Below are positions 24,733 through 34,172 of a stretch of 34,508 nt of DNA, piece after piece. The stretch is from positions 1 to 34,508 of the forward strand of contig JAFXWC010000057.1 of assembly GCA_017534445.1 (NCBI GenBank). Reading direction: 5' to 3'. Source of the stretch: Treponema sp. (GTDB lineage Bacteria; Spirochaetota; Spirochaetia; Treponematales; Treponemataceae). Under the pieces are notes generated by a model. The model did not search any database. It had not been told where the DNA came from and saw nothing but the letters and a program-made list of their open reading frames with translations. Position 1 is the stretch's first letter. The number at the start of each line of letters is the position of its first letter. A program made the position numbers and the translations under genes.

Positions 24733-25146
24733 CTAAAAAAGATCTGACAGCAGGGCATCCAAGGTTCTGCCAAAATCACCTTCTGCATTTTCAACTGTCT
24801 TTTCATCGAGCGTAACAAGCTTAATTACAATGTTTCCAAGTTCATCATTTGAAAGGCTTTTTACATATTTCATCGGGAAGAGCATTTTCTTTCCTTCTAC
24901 AATGCAAATTATGGAATCATAGTCCTTACCCTCGGCTTTTCCATTTGCAACATAAATCATGTAGATTTTTTCTTTTGGAATTGAAGCAGAGACTGTTACG
25001 GATTCTTTTTTGTCGGCAAGCAGCTGCATGTCTATAGCAAGGCAGCCACCCTTTGCAAAGAATGTTCTTACGGCATCAGTTGCTGGACTTGCAAAAGCAC
25101 AGGCTGAAGCTACAATAAAAGCCAGTATAAAAATAAATTTTTTCAT
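24733..25146 (-). CDS. Small secreted protein of unknown function
   Basis: A 137-aa protein with signal peptide (MKKFIFILAFIVASACAFA, cleavage near AFA-SPA). The mature part holds beta-strand-like segments and one cysteine pair (GGCLAI, IICIVE). AAGGAG lies 7 nt before ATG 25146. It starts 15 nt after the acyl-CoA synthetase stop, so it is in the same operon. No family recognised. Confidence 0.75.
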   Translation of the reverse strand: MKKFIFILAFIVASACAFASPATDAVRTFFAKGGCLAIDMQLLADKKESVTVSASIPKEKIYMIYVANGKAEGKDYDSIICIVEGKKMLFPMKYVKSLSNDELGNIVIKLVTLDEKTVENAEGDFGRTLDALLSDLF

Positions 25147-25161
25147 TTCATTTCTCCTTAT

Positions 25162-26826
25162 TTACTTTTGGTCCTTCTGGCGGATTTCCACACGGCGGAT
25201 TTTTCCGCTTATAGTCTTTGGAAGCTCGTCCACAAATTCTATAAGGCGGGGAATCTTGTAGGTGGCAAGATTTGACCTTGCATAAGTCATAATCTCTTTT
25301 TCAAGGCCATCCTTGCGGTTCTTGTATTCCTCGGTAAGAACAATCGTAGCCTTTACAATCTGTCCGCGGCTCTTGTCTGCAACGCCAGTAACGGCACACT
25401 CAAGCACTCCGGGGAAGCGCATCAAAACGCTTTCTACTTCAAAGGGGCTTATCCTGTAGCCGGTACTCTTAATAACGTCATCCTGTCTGCCAACAAACCA
25501 GATGTAGCCGTCTTCATCGTAGTAGGCAAGGTCTCCTGTGTTGTAAACGCTGCCACCCAAGGCCTCTTTGGTAAGCGGCTCGTTCTTGTAGTAGCAGCCA
25601 AAAAGTCCCAGTGGCTTACCCTTGTCCAGATGGATTATCATGTTGCCGGTAACGTTTGGAGCGCAGCGCTTGCCGTTTTCGTCCACAATCTCAAGGTCAA
25701 ATCCAGGGGCAGCCTTACCCATAGAACCTGGCTTTACCTTCATGCCGGGGAAGGTTCCTGCCACAAGGGTTGTTTCCGTCTGACCGTAACCTTCCCTCAT
25801 CTCGTGGCCTGTTTTTTCAAGGAATTTCTTAAAGACTTCATCGTTAAGAGCCTCTCCTGCCGTAACAAAATAAGTGAGGTTTGAAAGGTCGTACTTGGAC
25901 AGATCCTGCCTTATAAGGAAGCGGTATGCAGAAGGCGGTGCGCAAAGGGTTGTAACCTTGTACTTTGCAATCTTGGAAAAGAAGAGGTTTGGAGTAAAGC
26001 CCAGAAGGTCATAAACAAAGACCGAAGAACCGGAAATCCACTGGCCGTAGAGCTTTCCCCAGACAGCCTTTCCCCAGCCTGTCTCCGCAACACTGCAGTG
26101 AAGGCCTCCGTCTATAACGCGCTGCCAATACTTTGCAGTAATGATGTGTCCAAGCGGATACAAAAAGTTGTGGGCAACCATCTTTGGGTAGCCGGAAGTT
26201 CCGCTCGTAAAGTAAATGAGCATTGGGTCTTCGTTGCAGGTGGCAGCATCCCCTGTAGGACGGTCAAATTCCGCAGACTGCTTTTCCAGTTCTGCATGAA
26301 AATCCACCCAGCCTTCCCTTGGGCCAGAAACAGTAACCAGTTTTTCTACGGTTGGAGACTCTGGCAGGGCAGCCTCCACCTCTTCTTCTATCTGTTTATT
26401 GTCCAGGGCAACAATCATCTTTATGTCTGCGGCGTTGTTGCGGTAAACAATGTCGTGCTTTAAAAGCTGGGTCGTAGCAGGAATTACAATTGCGCCAATC
26501 CTGTGCAGGGCTGGAACAATCCACCAGAACTCGTAGCGGCGGCGAAGGAAAAGCATTACCCTGTCACCTTTCTTAATTCCCTGCTGAACAAAAAAGTTGG
26601 CGGTTTTCTTTGACATGTCGGAAATGTCCTTAAAGGAAAAAAATTTTTCCCCACCCTCGTCATCGCACCATACCATGGCCTGCTTGTTAGGCTCTTCCTT
26701 GGCATAAACATCTATTACATCATAAGAAAAGTTAAAGTTTGCAGGTATTTTTAGCGAAAAATTCTTTTTTACTTCGTCGTAGTCTGCGTCAAGATTGCAG
26801 TCCGTAAATCTTCCCAATAAATTCAT
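25162..26826 (-). CDS. Acyl-CoA synthetase (AMP-forming), medium-chain/acetate-like
   Basis: Member of the AMP-binding (ANL) superfamily; activates a carboxylic acid to acyl-CoA using ATP. Visible motifs: P-loop-like YFTSGTSGYPKMV, EGYGQTETT, TGDLAYYDEDGYIWFVGR, the hinge to the C-terminal domain and the catalytic-lysine region PKTISGKIRRVEI. The 554-aa length and the WAVTGWGK-like block (AETGWGKAVWG) recall the ACSM/medium-chain group more than true acetyl-CoA synthetase; substrate not certain. GGAGGAT precedes the ATG. It heads an operon with three genes of unknown envelope proteins, an unusual link. Its promoter contains a palindrome (26912-26923). Confidence 0.9.
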   Translation of the reverse strand: MNLLGRFTDCNLDADYDEVKKNFSLKIPANFNFSYDVIDVYAKEEPNKQAMVWCDDEGGEKFFSFKDISDMSKKTANFFVQQGIKKGDRVMLFLRRRYEFWWIVPALHRIGAIVIPATTQLLKHDIVYRNNAADIKMIVALDNKQIEEEVEAALPESPTVEKLVTVSGPREGWVDFHAELEKQSAEFDRPTGDAATCNEDPMLIYFTSGTSGYPKMVAHNFLYPLGHIITAKYWQRVIDGGLHCSVAETGWGKAVWGKLYGQWISGSSVFVYDLLGFTPNLFFSKIAKYKVTTLCAPPSAYRFLIRQDLSKYDLSNLTYFVTAGEALNDEVFKKFLEKTGHEMREGYGQTETTLVAGTFPGMKVKPGSMGKAAPGFDLEIVDENGKRCAPNVTGNMIIHLDKGKPLGLFGCYYKNEPLTKEALGGSVYNTGDLAYYDEDGYIWFVGRQDDVIKSTGYRISPFEVESVLMRFPGVLECAVTGVADKSRGQIVKATIVLTEEYKNRKDGLEKEIMTYARSNLATYKIPRLIEFVDELPKTISGKIRRVEIRQKDQK

Positions 26827-26900
26827 CTATATCCTCCAAAGCCCAAAGTAGAAAGACAGCAAAGAAAATTCAATATTACAGGCGGGCCAAAAATCACCCT

Positions 26901-26929
26901 ATTATTGACACTTTTGGCCAAAATGTCAA
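26901..26929 (-). promoter_or_regulatory. Promoter with palindromic operator for the acyl-CoA synthetase operon
   Basis: On the minus strand TTGACA (26929-26924), 17 nt, AATAAT (26906-26901). The 17-nt spacer is almost filled by the perfect palindrome TTTTGGCCAAAA (26912-26923), extended by TTGACA on both sides. A dimeric repressor site in this place would block RNA polymerase; the regulator is unknown. Confidence 0.6.
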
Positions 26930-26945
26930 GATAAAATCGCCCTCT

Positions 26946-27016
26946 TGGACGTAGGCTTTTCCTGCTCTACCAGATTATTTTTTATCTAATCCGACCGTCC
27001 ATGCCTATGCGTCACG
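26946..27016 (+). repeat. Dispersed GC-rich repeat, partial copy 3
   Basis: GGACG, TCCTGC, TCTACCA, an AT-rich middle, CGACCGTCCATGCC and ATGCGTCAC occur in the same order as in copy 1 (9364-9548), but the GC-rich tail is missing and a 62-bp element follows. Confidence 0.55.
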
Positions 27017-27019
27017 GGT

Positions 27020-27083
27020 TTTCAGACAATTTTTCCCGGTAGTGAAGCACAAAACTGATTTCCGTGCAGCCAAATTGACAATT
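27020..27083 (+). repeat. 62-bp element, copy A, upstream of the Na/Pi transporter
   Basis: Shares CAGACAATTTTTCCCGGTAG, then TGAAGCACAAA, CTGATTTCC and TTGACAA with 31899-31960, in the same order and nearly the same spacing. Both copies lie before transport or chemotaxis genes on the plus strand. Confidence 0.8.
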
Positions 27084-27111
27084 GATTTTTATCCCCACTT
27101 CCGTATATAAT
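27082..27111 (+). promoter_or_regulatory. Na/Pi transporter promoter, likely leaderless
   Basis: TTGATT (27082-27087), 18 nt, TATAAT (27106-27111), then 6 nt to ATG 27118. A better TTGACA at 27075 is too far from the -10. Confidence 0.6.
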
Positions 27112-27117
27112 GCAAGC

Positions 27118-28773
27118 ATGGAACTCCTAGGAACAATTTTACAATTATTGGGCAGCCTTGCTTTCCTGCTTTACGGCATGAAAATGATGAGCGACGGTAT
27201 TCAGAAAAGTGCAGGCGCCGGTTTGCAGAAGGCCCTTGGATTCATGACAGGAAACCGCTTCACAAGCTTTATCACAGGCTTCCTTCTTACCATTATAATA
27301 CAGTCATCCGGTGCAACCACAGCCATGGAAGTTTCATTCGTAAACGCAGGCCTTATGACCCTGCAGCAGTCCGTAGGGGTAACGCTGGGTGCAAACATAG
27401 GAACTACCATAACGGCATGGATAGTAGTACTCTTTGGCTTCAGCTTTAGCATAGCGGCCTTTGCAATTCCAATCTTTGGTTTGGGTTACTTCTTCTATTC
27501 ATCCAAAAAAGTAAACAAGGGACCTCTCGGCCAGGCAATCATGGGCTTTGGAATGCTCTTCATTGGCCTAAGCTGGCTTTCTTCCACAATCAGCCCGGAA
27601 AAAGGAACGCTCAACTTCTTGACCCAGTTTGGCGACATGGGCGCTCTTTCCGTCCTAATAGGAGTTGTGGTGGGCATAATAATCACAGCCCTAATCCACT
27701 CCTCTTCTGCAGAAAGCGCAATCGTAATCACTATGGCTTACAACCACCTGGTAAACTGGGAATTTGCCGCAGCTCTGGTAATAGGAAGCAACATAGGCTC
27801 TACAATAGATGCAATCATGGCCGCAATGAATTCCAGCGCAAACGCCAAGCGCACGGCCCTAATTCACGTACTCTTTAACATTGCAACGGTAGTGCTTGCC
27901 TGCATATTCTTTACCCCCCTCCTGAACCTGATTGACCACCTGGTTCCCGGAAGCCCAACAGAAAAAATCACCTGGCACATAGCAACCCTCCACACGGTTC
28001 TAAAGACAATAACATCTATTCTCTGCCTCCCCTTCACCAGACAGATTGCAGCCCTTGCCACAGCCCTCATAAAAGACAACAAGGAAGGCCTTGCACCAAA
28101 GACCTACACCCTGGAATTCAGCGAGACAGGCGGAAAGGAAAACGCAGCATCTTACATAATCCGCGCAGAAAAAGAAATACAGGACATGACCCTTCTTGTA
28201 ACAAGGATGTTCGAAGGTGTTGCGGCAGGATTCAAGGACAGGAGCGAAGCCTTCATTGCAAACCACATGGAAGAGCTTACCGACCAGGAAGACTTTGCGG
28301 ACCAGATGAAGGAGCAGCTAACAAAATACATCATCAACTGTTCCCGCCTTCCGCTAAGCCTGCAGCAGAAGGACAGCCTAAGCATAATGCAGCTAATAGT
28401 TGACGACCTTGAGGAAATGACCGACGACTGCTACAACGTTGCCCTACTTTTGCAGAAGTCAGTCAAAAAGAACATGACCTTCGCCCAGGAAGACATGGAC
28501 AGGCTGGACCCCTACCTGGACCTTGCCCGCCAGATTATGTACTTTATCCGCGACAACATAAACAAGCACCTCGACCACGACAAGCTCCTCATTGCAAAGG
28601 AAATAGAAAGCCAGATAGACGTATTCCGCCACAACCTAAAGAAAGTTGCCCGCAAGAAGCTTGAAGCAGGTGCAGACGTAAAGACCGAGCTTTTGTACAT
28701 AGACCTCGTGCGCCAGATAGAAAAGTTCGGCGACCGTGCCTACAGCATAGCAGGTGCCCTTTCCCAGCTCTAG
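27118..28773 (+). CDS. Na+/phosphate cotransporter with PhoU-like domain
   Basis: A 551-aa protein of the Na/Pi-II family (NptA/YjbB type). Two inverted membrane repeats carry the signature: QSSGATTAMEVSFVNAG with GANIGTTITAW, and HSSSAESAIVITMAYN with GSNIGSTIDAI. The C-terminal 200 residues are helical and PhoU-like (about 340-551), as in bacterial relatives. It moves phosphate with sodium, either uptake or export depending on conditions. ATG 27118 is chosen; the longer frame from 27082 starts inside the promoter. No Shine-Dalgarno is present and TATAAT lies 6 nt upstream, so it is probably leaderless. The neighbours give no further clue. Confidence 0.93.
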   Translation: MELLGTILQLLGSLAFLLYGMKMMSDGIQKSAGAGLQKALGFMTGNRFTSFITGFLLTIIIQSSGATTAMEVSFVNAGLMTLQQSVGVTLGANIGTTITAWIVVLFGFSFSIAAFAIPIFGLGYFFYSSKKVNKGPLGQAIMGFGMLFIGLSWLSSTISPEKGTLNFLTQFGDMGALSVLIGVVVGIIITALIHSSSAESAIVITMAYNHLVNWEFAAALVIGSNIGSTIDAIMAAMNSSANAKRTALIHVLFNIATVVLACIFFTPLLNLIDHLVPGSPTEKITWHIATLHTVLKTITSILCLPFTRQIAALATALIKDNKEGLAPKTYTLEFSETGGKENAASYIIRAEKEIQDMTLLVTRMFEGVAAGFKDRSEAFIANHMEELTDQEDFADQMKEQLTKYIINCSRLPLSLQQKDSLSIMQLIVDDLEEMTDDCYNVALLLQKSVKKNMTFAQEDMDRLDPYLDLARQIMYFIRDNINKHLDHDKLLIAKEIESQIDVFRHNLKKVARKKLEAGADVKTELLYIDLVRQIEKFGDRAYSIAGALSQL

Positions 28774-28856
28774 CTTCTTTTTCTTTTTGCGGCGCTTTTT
28801 CCTGCAAAACACAAGCGTCCCAAAAGAACATTTGCCATTTTTCTCTGCAAACAGAT

Positions 28857-29220
28857 AGCGCCATGGAGGGCGCGTCAAATGTTCGCGGATAAACTTGCGG
28901 GTTTTCGCCAGAAAACCCGGCCTCAAAAATGGCAAGGAGGCCATTTTTGAGGCGCTTTCCGGGGTTCCGCCTTTCGGCTCCATTCCTCTGGTCGCGCTGC
29001 GCACTCCCGCCGGAACGGGCTTACGCCCGCCCCTCCAATCCCTGCCGTGCATTAATATGCCTTCTTCAGTCGGTTCCAATAACATTCATACCGGGAGTTT
29101 TCGAAGAAAACTCCAAGGGCAAGCTTGCTTGCCCCAATCCCTGCCGCGCATTAATTTGCCTCCTGCCCGGTCCCTGAGGCTCTCGAAGGGCCGCGTAAAA
29201 GCTGTCCCCTCCACCCCGAA
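28857..29220. repeat. Mosaic of dispersed repeats and paired hairpins
   Basis: A 21-nt string with GCGCCATGGAGGGCGCG (28857-28877) recurs at 31671-31691. Then follow stems 28899-28906/28911-28918, 28921-28933/28940-28952, a GC-rich tail related to 9364-9548 (GGGTTCCGCCTTTCGGCTCC), two copies of a unit starting CAATCCCTGCCG (29036 and 29136), and stems 29094-29102/29106-29114 and 29117-29124/29127-29134. ORFs crossing it on either strand are not supported. This explains most of the 28774-29324 gap. Confidence 0.7.
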
Positions 29221-29324
29221 CCTTAAATTTTACTAAAGTTTATTTAATTAAACTTAATTCTCAAATCCAAAAATAAAAATTCCATAAAATTTCGGAAAAA
29301 AAAACTAATTTTCTTATAATTTTC

Positions 29325-29353
29325 TTGAAAATTCACATTTTGGACTATAAAAT
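29325..29353 (+). promoter_or_regulatory. Candidate promoter of the MCP at 29497
   Basis: TTGAAA (29325-29330), 17 nt, TAAAAT (29348-29353), in an AT-rich stretch. The leader would be about 137 nt and includes GCGCTCCATGGC, an inverted partial match to the repeat at 28857. A TACAAT at 29481 is an alternative -10 without a good -35. Confidence 0.45.
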
Positions 29354-29496
29354 AATTTTGGGAGATTCGGTTTATTCGTGCGTAGGGCTAAAAACCCGGC
29401 GCTCCATGGCACAAAAAGACCTCCATGCCTCAATGTTATGCGCAACTCTTGTTGATGCCATGTAAAAAAGTAGTAAATTTTACAATGGAGCAGAAC

Positions 29497-31569
29497 ATGA
29501 AGAAAAAGAATTCAAAAGTCATCTACGTCATCTTTGGCACAATTGCGGCAATTGCCGTGGTATTGGTCTTCGTAAACATACAGGCCAAAAGAAACTTTGT
29601 CCGCACAGAAGACACCTTAATGAAAAGGCACGTAGAAATCAAAACCCTGGAATTCAACGCAAGCATGAACAGCCAGCTGGTTCTCGTAAGGCAGATGATG
29701 AAGTCACCTTCCATCGTGGAATTCATGCAGAACCCCGACGACGAAGAAATACGCAAGAGCGCATTCAAAGACTTTGAGGCCTATTCCGACTCCTTCCTAA
29801 GCAAAAGCGTCTTCTGGATTTCCAAGAAAAACATGGAATTCTGGAGCGGAATGAAATTCTCCTACGTTGTAGACCCCAACGACCCCAACGAATACTGGTT
29901 CAACATGACCATGTACCAGACAGAAGAATATAACTTCAACATCAACTACAACCCCAACCTTGGAACAACAATGCTCTGGCTCAACGCAGTAGTCCGCGAC
30001 AAGAACCACGAGCCGATCGGTATAGTAGGAACAGGAGTTCCCCTTACAGACTTCATCCGCACAATGTACGCAGGCCTAGACGAAAACATAGAGATGTACC
30101 TCTACAACGACCAGCTGGAAATAACAGGTGCAGCCGACGAATCAATCCTTAAGGACAAAATCAAGATAACAGACAGGCTCCCATCCCTAAAAGACTTCGA
30201 CAACGTTCCAAAGGAATGCATAAGCCAGACCCGCCTGGAAGGAAACTACGTTCTTGCCCCTATCACCCTCGTAAACTGGCACATGGTTCTTTTCGTCCCC
30301 TATACCCAGGCAGAATTCTTCAAGAATGCATACGGCTCCCTCATCAGGGCATTGCTTGTAATAGCGGTAATCGTTGCGCTCTCACTCGCAATCGTAAACA
30401 TAATCACCCAGATGAGGGTTCTAAAAGACGCAATCGACGAGCTTTCGTCAGGCAACGCAGACCTTACAAAGAGAATCAAAAAGCCGGCCCGCTCACTCTT
30501 CAAGATTTTTGACGAAGTTGTAGACAGCGTAAACGGCTTCATCAGAAAATTGCAGGAAATCGTAGGCGAAGTTAAAAACGCAAGGAACGAACTGGACAAC
30601 ACAGGACGCAACCTAAAGTCTTGTACCCAGGACACAACCAACGCCATCTCCCAGATAAGCCAAATCATCAGCAACATGGGTCAGAGCATCACAGCCCAGA
30701 CAGGCAGCGTAGAAGGAACAGCAGGAACCGTAAGCGAAATAAGCACCAACATCAACTCCCTTGGCTCAATGATTAACACCCAGTCAAACAGCGTAAGCCA
30801 GGCTTCCGCAGCGGTAGCCCAGATGGTTGGCAACATAGAAAGCGTAAACTCATCCGTAACCCACCTTTCAAAGTCATTCGCAGGACTTCAGGACAAAACC
30901 CAGAACGGTGTAAAGAAGCAGGAAGACGTAAACAACAGAATCCTTAAGATTCAGGAACAGTCCCTTATGCTTCAGGATGCAAACAAAATCATCTCTTCCA
31001 TAGCTGAACAGACGAACCTCCTCGCCATGAACGCCGCCATCGAAGCTGCCCACGCAGGCGAAGCAGGTAAAGGCTTTAGCGTTGTTGCAGACGAAATCCG
31101 TAAGCTTTCAGAAAACTCTTCATCACAGTCAAAGACAATCGGTAACCAGCTGCAGAACATCCAGAGCGCAGTTACAGAAATCGTAACCGTATCCCAGGAA
31201 TCCCGCGACATGCTCAACTCACTCTCACAGGACATCTCCTCCACCCACCTTCTGGTAGACCAAATCACCGGCGCAATGCAGGAACAGAAAAACGGTTCAA
31301 GGCAGATCAACGAATCGCTCGGCATCCTTAACGACAACTCAAACGAAGTAAAGAGCGCATCCGCAGAAATGGAAAACGGAAACAATGCCATCCTAAGCGA
31401 AATCGCCAAACTCAAGAGCGCCGCAAAGGACCTCCAGCACGGAATGGACGACATGTCTACCGGTGCCATGACGATTACCCAAACAGGAGAAAAACTTTCC
31501 GCCCTCTCCAAGCAGATGGACGAATCTATCAACAACATAGGAACCCAGCTTGACCAGTTCAAGGTCTGA
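29497..31569 (+). CDS. Methyl-accepting chemotaxis protein, Cache-type sensor
   Basis: A 690-aa receptor. TM1 is about residues 8-30 and TM2 about 285-306, separated by a large periplasmic domain of double-Cache pattern ([48 protein letters not shown]). A HAMP-like linker and long helices follow, with the signalling tip [20 protein letters not shown], identical over this stretch to the other MCPs here. ATG 29497 is chosen because GGAG lies 7 nt upstream; the frame from 29425 runs into the promoter region. Ligand unknown. Confidence 0.92.
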   Translation: MKKKNSKVIYVIFGTIAAIAVVLVFVNIQAKRNFVRTEDTLMKRHVEIKTLEFNASMNSQLVLVRQMMKSPSIVEFMQNPDDEEIRKSAFKDFEAYSDSFLSKSVFWISKKNMEFWSGMKFSYVVDPNDPNEYWFNMTMYQTEEYNFNINYNPNLGTTMLWLNAVVRDKNHEPIGIVGTGVPLTDFIRTMYAGLDENIEMYLYNDQLEITGAADESILKDKIKITDRLPSLKDFDNVPKECISQTRLEGNYVLAPITLVNWHMVLFVPYTQAEFFKNAYGSLIRALLVIAVIVALSLAIVNIITQMRVLKDAIDELSSGNADLTKRIKKPARSLFKIFDEVVDSVNGFIRKLQEIVGEVKNARNELDNTGRNLKSCTQDTTNAISQISQIISNMGQSITAQTGSVEGTAGTVSEISTNINSLGSMINTQSNSVSQASAAVAQMVGNIESVNSSVTHLSKSFAGLQDKTQNGVKKQEDVNNRILKIQEQSLMLQDANKIISSIAEQTNLLAMNAAIEAAHAGEAGKGFSVVADEIRKLSENSSSQSKTIGNQLQNIQSAVTEIVTVSQESRDMLNSLSQDISSTHLLVDQITGAMQEQKNGSRQINESLGILNDNSNEVKSASAEMENGNNAILSEIAKLKSAAKDLQHGMDDMSTGAMTITQTGEKLSALSKQMDESINNIGTQLDQFKV

Positions 31570-31587
31570 TTCTTTCTTCTAATAATA

Positions 31588-31850
31588 CGGACGGTATGCC
31601 TGGCCTAAAACTGTGCCCGGCACTCCGTGTCCGGTCAGATCCCTGCAATTTATACCAATGCCAATAAAGCAGCGCCATGGAGGGCGCGTCATGTCTTTGC
31701 GGTTACATGGGTGAGTTTTCGAAGAAAACTCACGGGTATAAATTGCAGGGATGCAATTTATACCCGCTTTCCAGGGCTGCGCTATCGCTCCGGCCCGCCT
31801 ACGGCGGTCTGGCTACGCCACCCTTCCAATCGGGCGTAGTCTCTTTATCA
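31588..31850. repeat. Mosaic repeat with two perfect hairpins
   Basis: Starts GGACGGTATG, holds the 21-nt string shared with 28857 (31671-31691), a 10-bp stem with GAA loop (31711-31720/31724-31733) and a perfect 14-bp stem GGGTATAAATTGCA (31734-31747) with its complement (31752-31765), then a GC-rich tail. The string ATCCCTGCAATTTATACC at 31640 is an inverted copy of part of the second stem. No gene is supported in the gap 31570-32078. Confidence 0.7.
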
Positions 31851-31898
31851 AGCACCCTTTCCACAAGCAAAACAACCGTATACGCGCAACTGAGGCGT

Positions 31899-31960
31899 TT
31901 CAGACAATTTTTCCCGGTAGTGAAGCACAAACCTGATTTCCATGTTCAAAAGTTGACAAC
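31899..31960 (+). repeat. 62-bp element, copy B, upstream of the third MCP
   Basis: Matches 27020-27083 with few changes and ends in TTGACAA, which here forms the -35 of the likely MCP promoter. Confidence 0.8.
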
Positions 31961-31981
31961 TGTTGTTTTGTGTGATAAATT
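31953..31981 (+). promoter_or_regulatory. Candidate promoter of the MCP at 32079
   Basis: TTGACA (31953-31958), 17 nt, TAAATT (31976-31981). The -35 lies in the shared 62-bp element. The leader would be about 90 nt. Confidence 0.5.
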
Positions 31982-32078
31982 CATATTAACTGTCTATAAA
32001 AGTCCATTTTCCCGGCTTTTTTTGCAGATGATAAAATGATACGCTTTGAGATAAAAAAAAGCAGGAGTGTTTTTACCA

Positions 32079-33950
32079 ATGAGTACAAAATCTGACAAAA
32101 TCACGGTACCTGAGTTGCCAACAAATGTGCTAGTGCTCTACTGGCTCATAATTATCTTCCCACTTATCTGTTCCACGATATACGGTGCCTATAACAAAAC
32201 CTTTACCTTCGGAAACTATTTCCTTTTGCACCTTTCACCCTTTGTCCTTCTGTATGACATTGTTTATTTTTCATCCTTCTTCATCATTATGAAGCGCACA
32301 ATCAGCAAGGTCAACCAGTACGACGGTTCACAGGATTCAATCCACGAGGCAAATGCCGCCATCAACAAGATTCCGACACTCCTGATCGGCATTCTCTTTA
32401 CCGGCTGTGCAGTTTACCCAATCCTCCTTGGAATTTCCGCCCGCTCACACGGCATAGATTCTTACGAGACAATTGCCTTCCTCTGCCTTTACACAGGAAC
32501 GGTCTTCCTCTTCTCCCTTTTGTTCTACATCAAATGGATCGAAGCTTGGGAACACTGGCTTTCATTCCTCCCCTTCGGAGTGCAGGACCTAAAGTTCACA
32601 ATCATGAGCCGCAACGTTCTTGTCGCAGGCTTTGGTATTCTAGGTACCCTGCTCCTTGAATTCTCACCAATTTTCATGAAGGGAAACGCAGAACTGGGCA
32701 TCAAGAAGCTCTTCTTTACCACCCAGCTCCCAATAGCTATCTTTAGCTTCGTAGTCGTTATCCTGGACTTCGTAATGATTGCAAAGGGTCTCGTTGAACG
32801 CCTTGACCACGTAAGCTCCTTCAGCGGAAGCCTTGAAAACGGTGACTATACAGTAGAAAAGATTCCGGTAATCAGCCGCGATGAATTCGGCCTTCTTGTA
32901 AACCACCTTAACGCCTTCTACATGCAGACAAAGGATTTGCTCAACGGTGTACAGGAAAACATCGGAAACTCTACAAGAACCGCCAACAACCTCAACTCCA
33001 GCATGTCCCGCACGTCAAACAGCGTAGAGCAGATTGTAACAAACATCAACTCCGTAAAGGATATGGCTACCCAGCAGGCCAAAACGTCAGAAAACAACAC
33101 TTACGTTGTAAAGAACATGATGAAGGAAATCGAAAGCCTTAACGAGCAGGTTTCCCAGCAGTCAGCCGCGGTAGAAGAAAGTTCAGCCGCAGTACGCCAG
33201 ATGGTTGCAAACATACAGAGCGTGTCCACAATCCTTGGCAAGAACCAGGAAGCGGTAACGCAGCTCTTTAACGCGTCAAACATCGGTCAGAAGAACGTAG
33301 AAAACACCGCAACAATGTCCGACAAAATCGTACGCGAATCAACAGGTCTTATGGATGCTTCTAACATCATCCAGAACATCGCTGAGCAGACCAACCTCCT
33401 CGCTATGAACGCCGCAATCGAAGCAGCCCACGCTGGTGAAGCCGGTAAGGGTTTTGCCGTTGTTGCAGACGAAATCCGTAAGCTTGCTGAACAGAGTAAC
33501 AACCAGGGTAAGAACATCACAGGAAGCTTGCAGAGCCTTAGCGAAGTCATTAAGGGCGTTTCTTCAAGTATCAAGATTTTGCAGAAGCAGTTCGCAGACA
33601 TCTTTACCCTTACACAGACAGTAAAGGACCAGGAACAGGTTGTTATGAGCGCAATGAACGAACAAAGCGCCGGTTCTACACAGGTTCTTGAAGCAATGGA
33701 AAGCATCAACGAGAGCACAATCACAGTACGTGACGGTGCGAAGGAAATGCTCAACTCCGGTAAGCAAATCGTTGTTGAAATGGAAAAGCTGGGTAAAAAC
33801 AGCGCAGAAATCGACAACTCAATGATTCAGATGGCAAACGGCACGGACGAAATCCTTTCTTCCGTAAAAGCTGTAAATGCTGCCTCAATCCACAACACAA
33901 AGGACATGGAAGAGCTTTCCAAGAACATAAACAAGTTCAAGCTCTCCTAA
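32079..33950 (+). CDS. Methyl-accepting chemotaxis protein with multi-helix membrane sensor
   Basis: A 623-aa receptor. Instead of a periplasmic domain the first 240 residues form about six hydrophobic helices (near 14-34, 45-70, 100-118, 131-152, 185-205 and 216-240). A HAMP-type segment ([17 protein letters not shown]) and the signalling helices follow, with tip [20 protein letters not shown]. Such sensors usually detect membrane state, energy or hydrophobic signals; the stimulus here is unknown. ATG 32079 is chosen with AGGAG 11 nt upstream, rather than GTG 32067. It ends in its own terminator. Confidence 0.92.
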   Translation: MSTKSDKITVPELPTNVLVLYWLIIIFPLICSTIYGAYNKTFTFGNYFLLHLSPFVLLYDIVYFSSFFIIMKRTISKVNQYDGSQDSIHEANAAINKIPTLLIGILFTGCAVYPILLGISARSHGIDSYETIAFLCLYTGTVFLFSLLFYIKWIEAWEHWLSFLPFGVQDLKFTIMSRNVLVAGFGILGTLLLEFSPIFMKGNAELGIKKLFFTTQLPIAIFSFVVVILDFVMIAKGLVERLDHVSSFSGSLENGDYTVEKIPVISRDEFGLLVNHLNAFYMQTKDLLNGVQENIGNSTRTANNLNSSMSRTSNSVEQIVTNINSVKDMATQQAKTSENNTYVVKNMMKEIESLNEQVSQQSAAVEESSAAVRQMVANIQSVSTILGKNQEAVTQLFNASNIGQKNVENTATMSDKIVRESTGLMDASNIIQNIAEQTNLLAMNAAIEAAHAGEAGKGFAVVADEIRKLAEQSNNQGKNITGSLQSLSEVIKGVSSSIKILQKQFADIFTLTQTVKDQEQVVMSAMNEQSAGSTQVLEAMESINESTITVRDGAKEMLNSGKQIVVEMEKLGKNSAEIDNSMIQMANGTDEILSSVKAVNAASIHNTKDMEELSKNINKFKLS

Positions 33951-33975
33951 TTTCTTCCTCTAAATTGCTTGTATG

Positions 33976-34010
33976 CGGTGCTGCTAACAAAGCGGCACCG
34001 TTTTTTTTTT
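33976..34010 (+). terminator. Intrinsic terminator of the third MCP gene
   Basis: CGGTGCTGC (33976-33984) pairs with GCGGCACCG (33992-34000, one G-U) and is followed by ten T. Confidence 0.9.
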
Positions 34011-34172
34011 GCGTCCAAACAAAAACACACAGCAATCAATGCACCCCTAAGTAAGCCACGTGGCATGAATCCCTTCCGCGCGAATAAAAAAGCGGCAGAA
34101 GCAAAGGAACATTTGGCCCCTACTCCATACCGCTTAATTCCAACTTGTACATTGTGCATTTAAAATAAAAAA

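Noticed and set aside
28589..29236. Overlapping ORFs on both strands downstream of the Na/Pi transporter
   Set aside because: All cross hairpin repeats and change frame at them; no ribosome sites or protein-like composition.
33969..34163. ORFs on both strands between the third MCP and 5S rRNA
   Set aside because: They cover the MCP terminator and a low-complexity stretch with a CCACGTGG palindrome; nothing supports coding.
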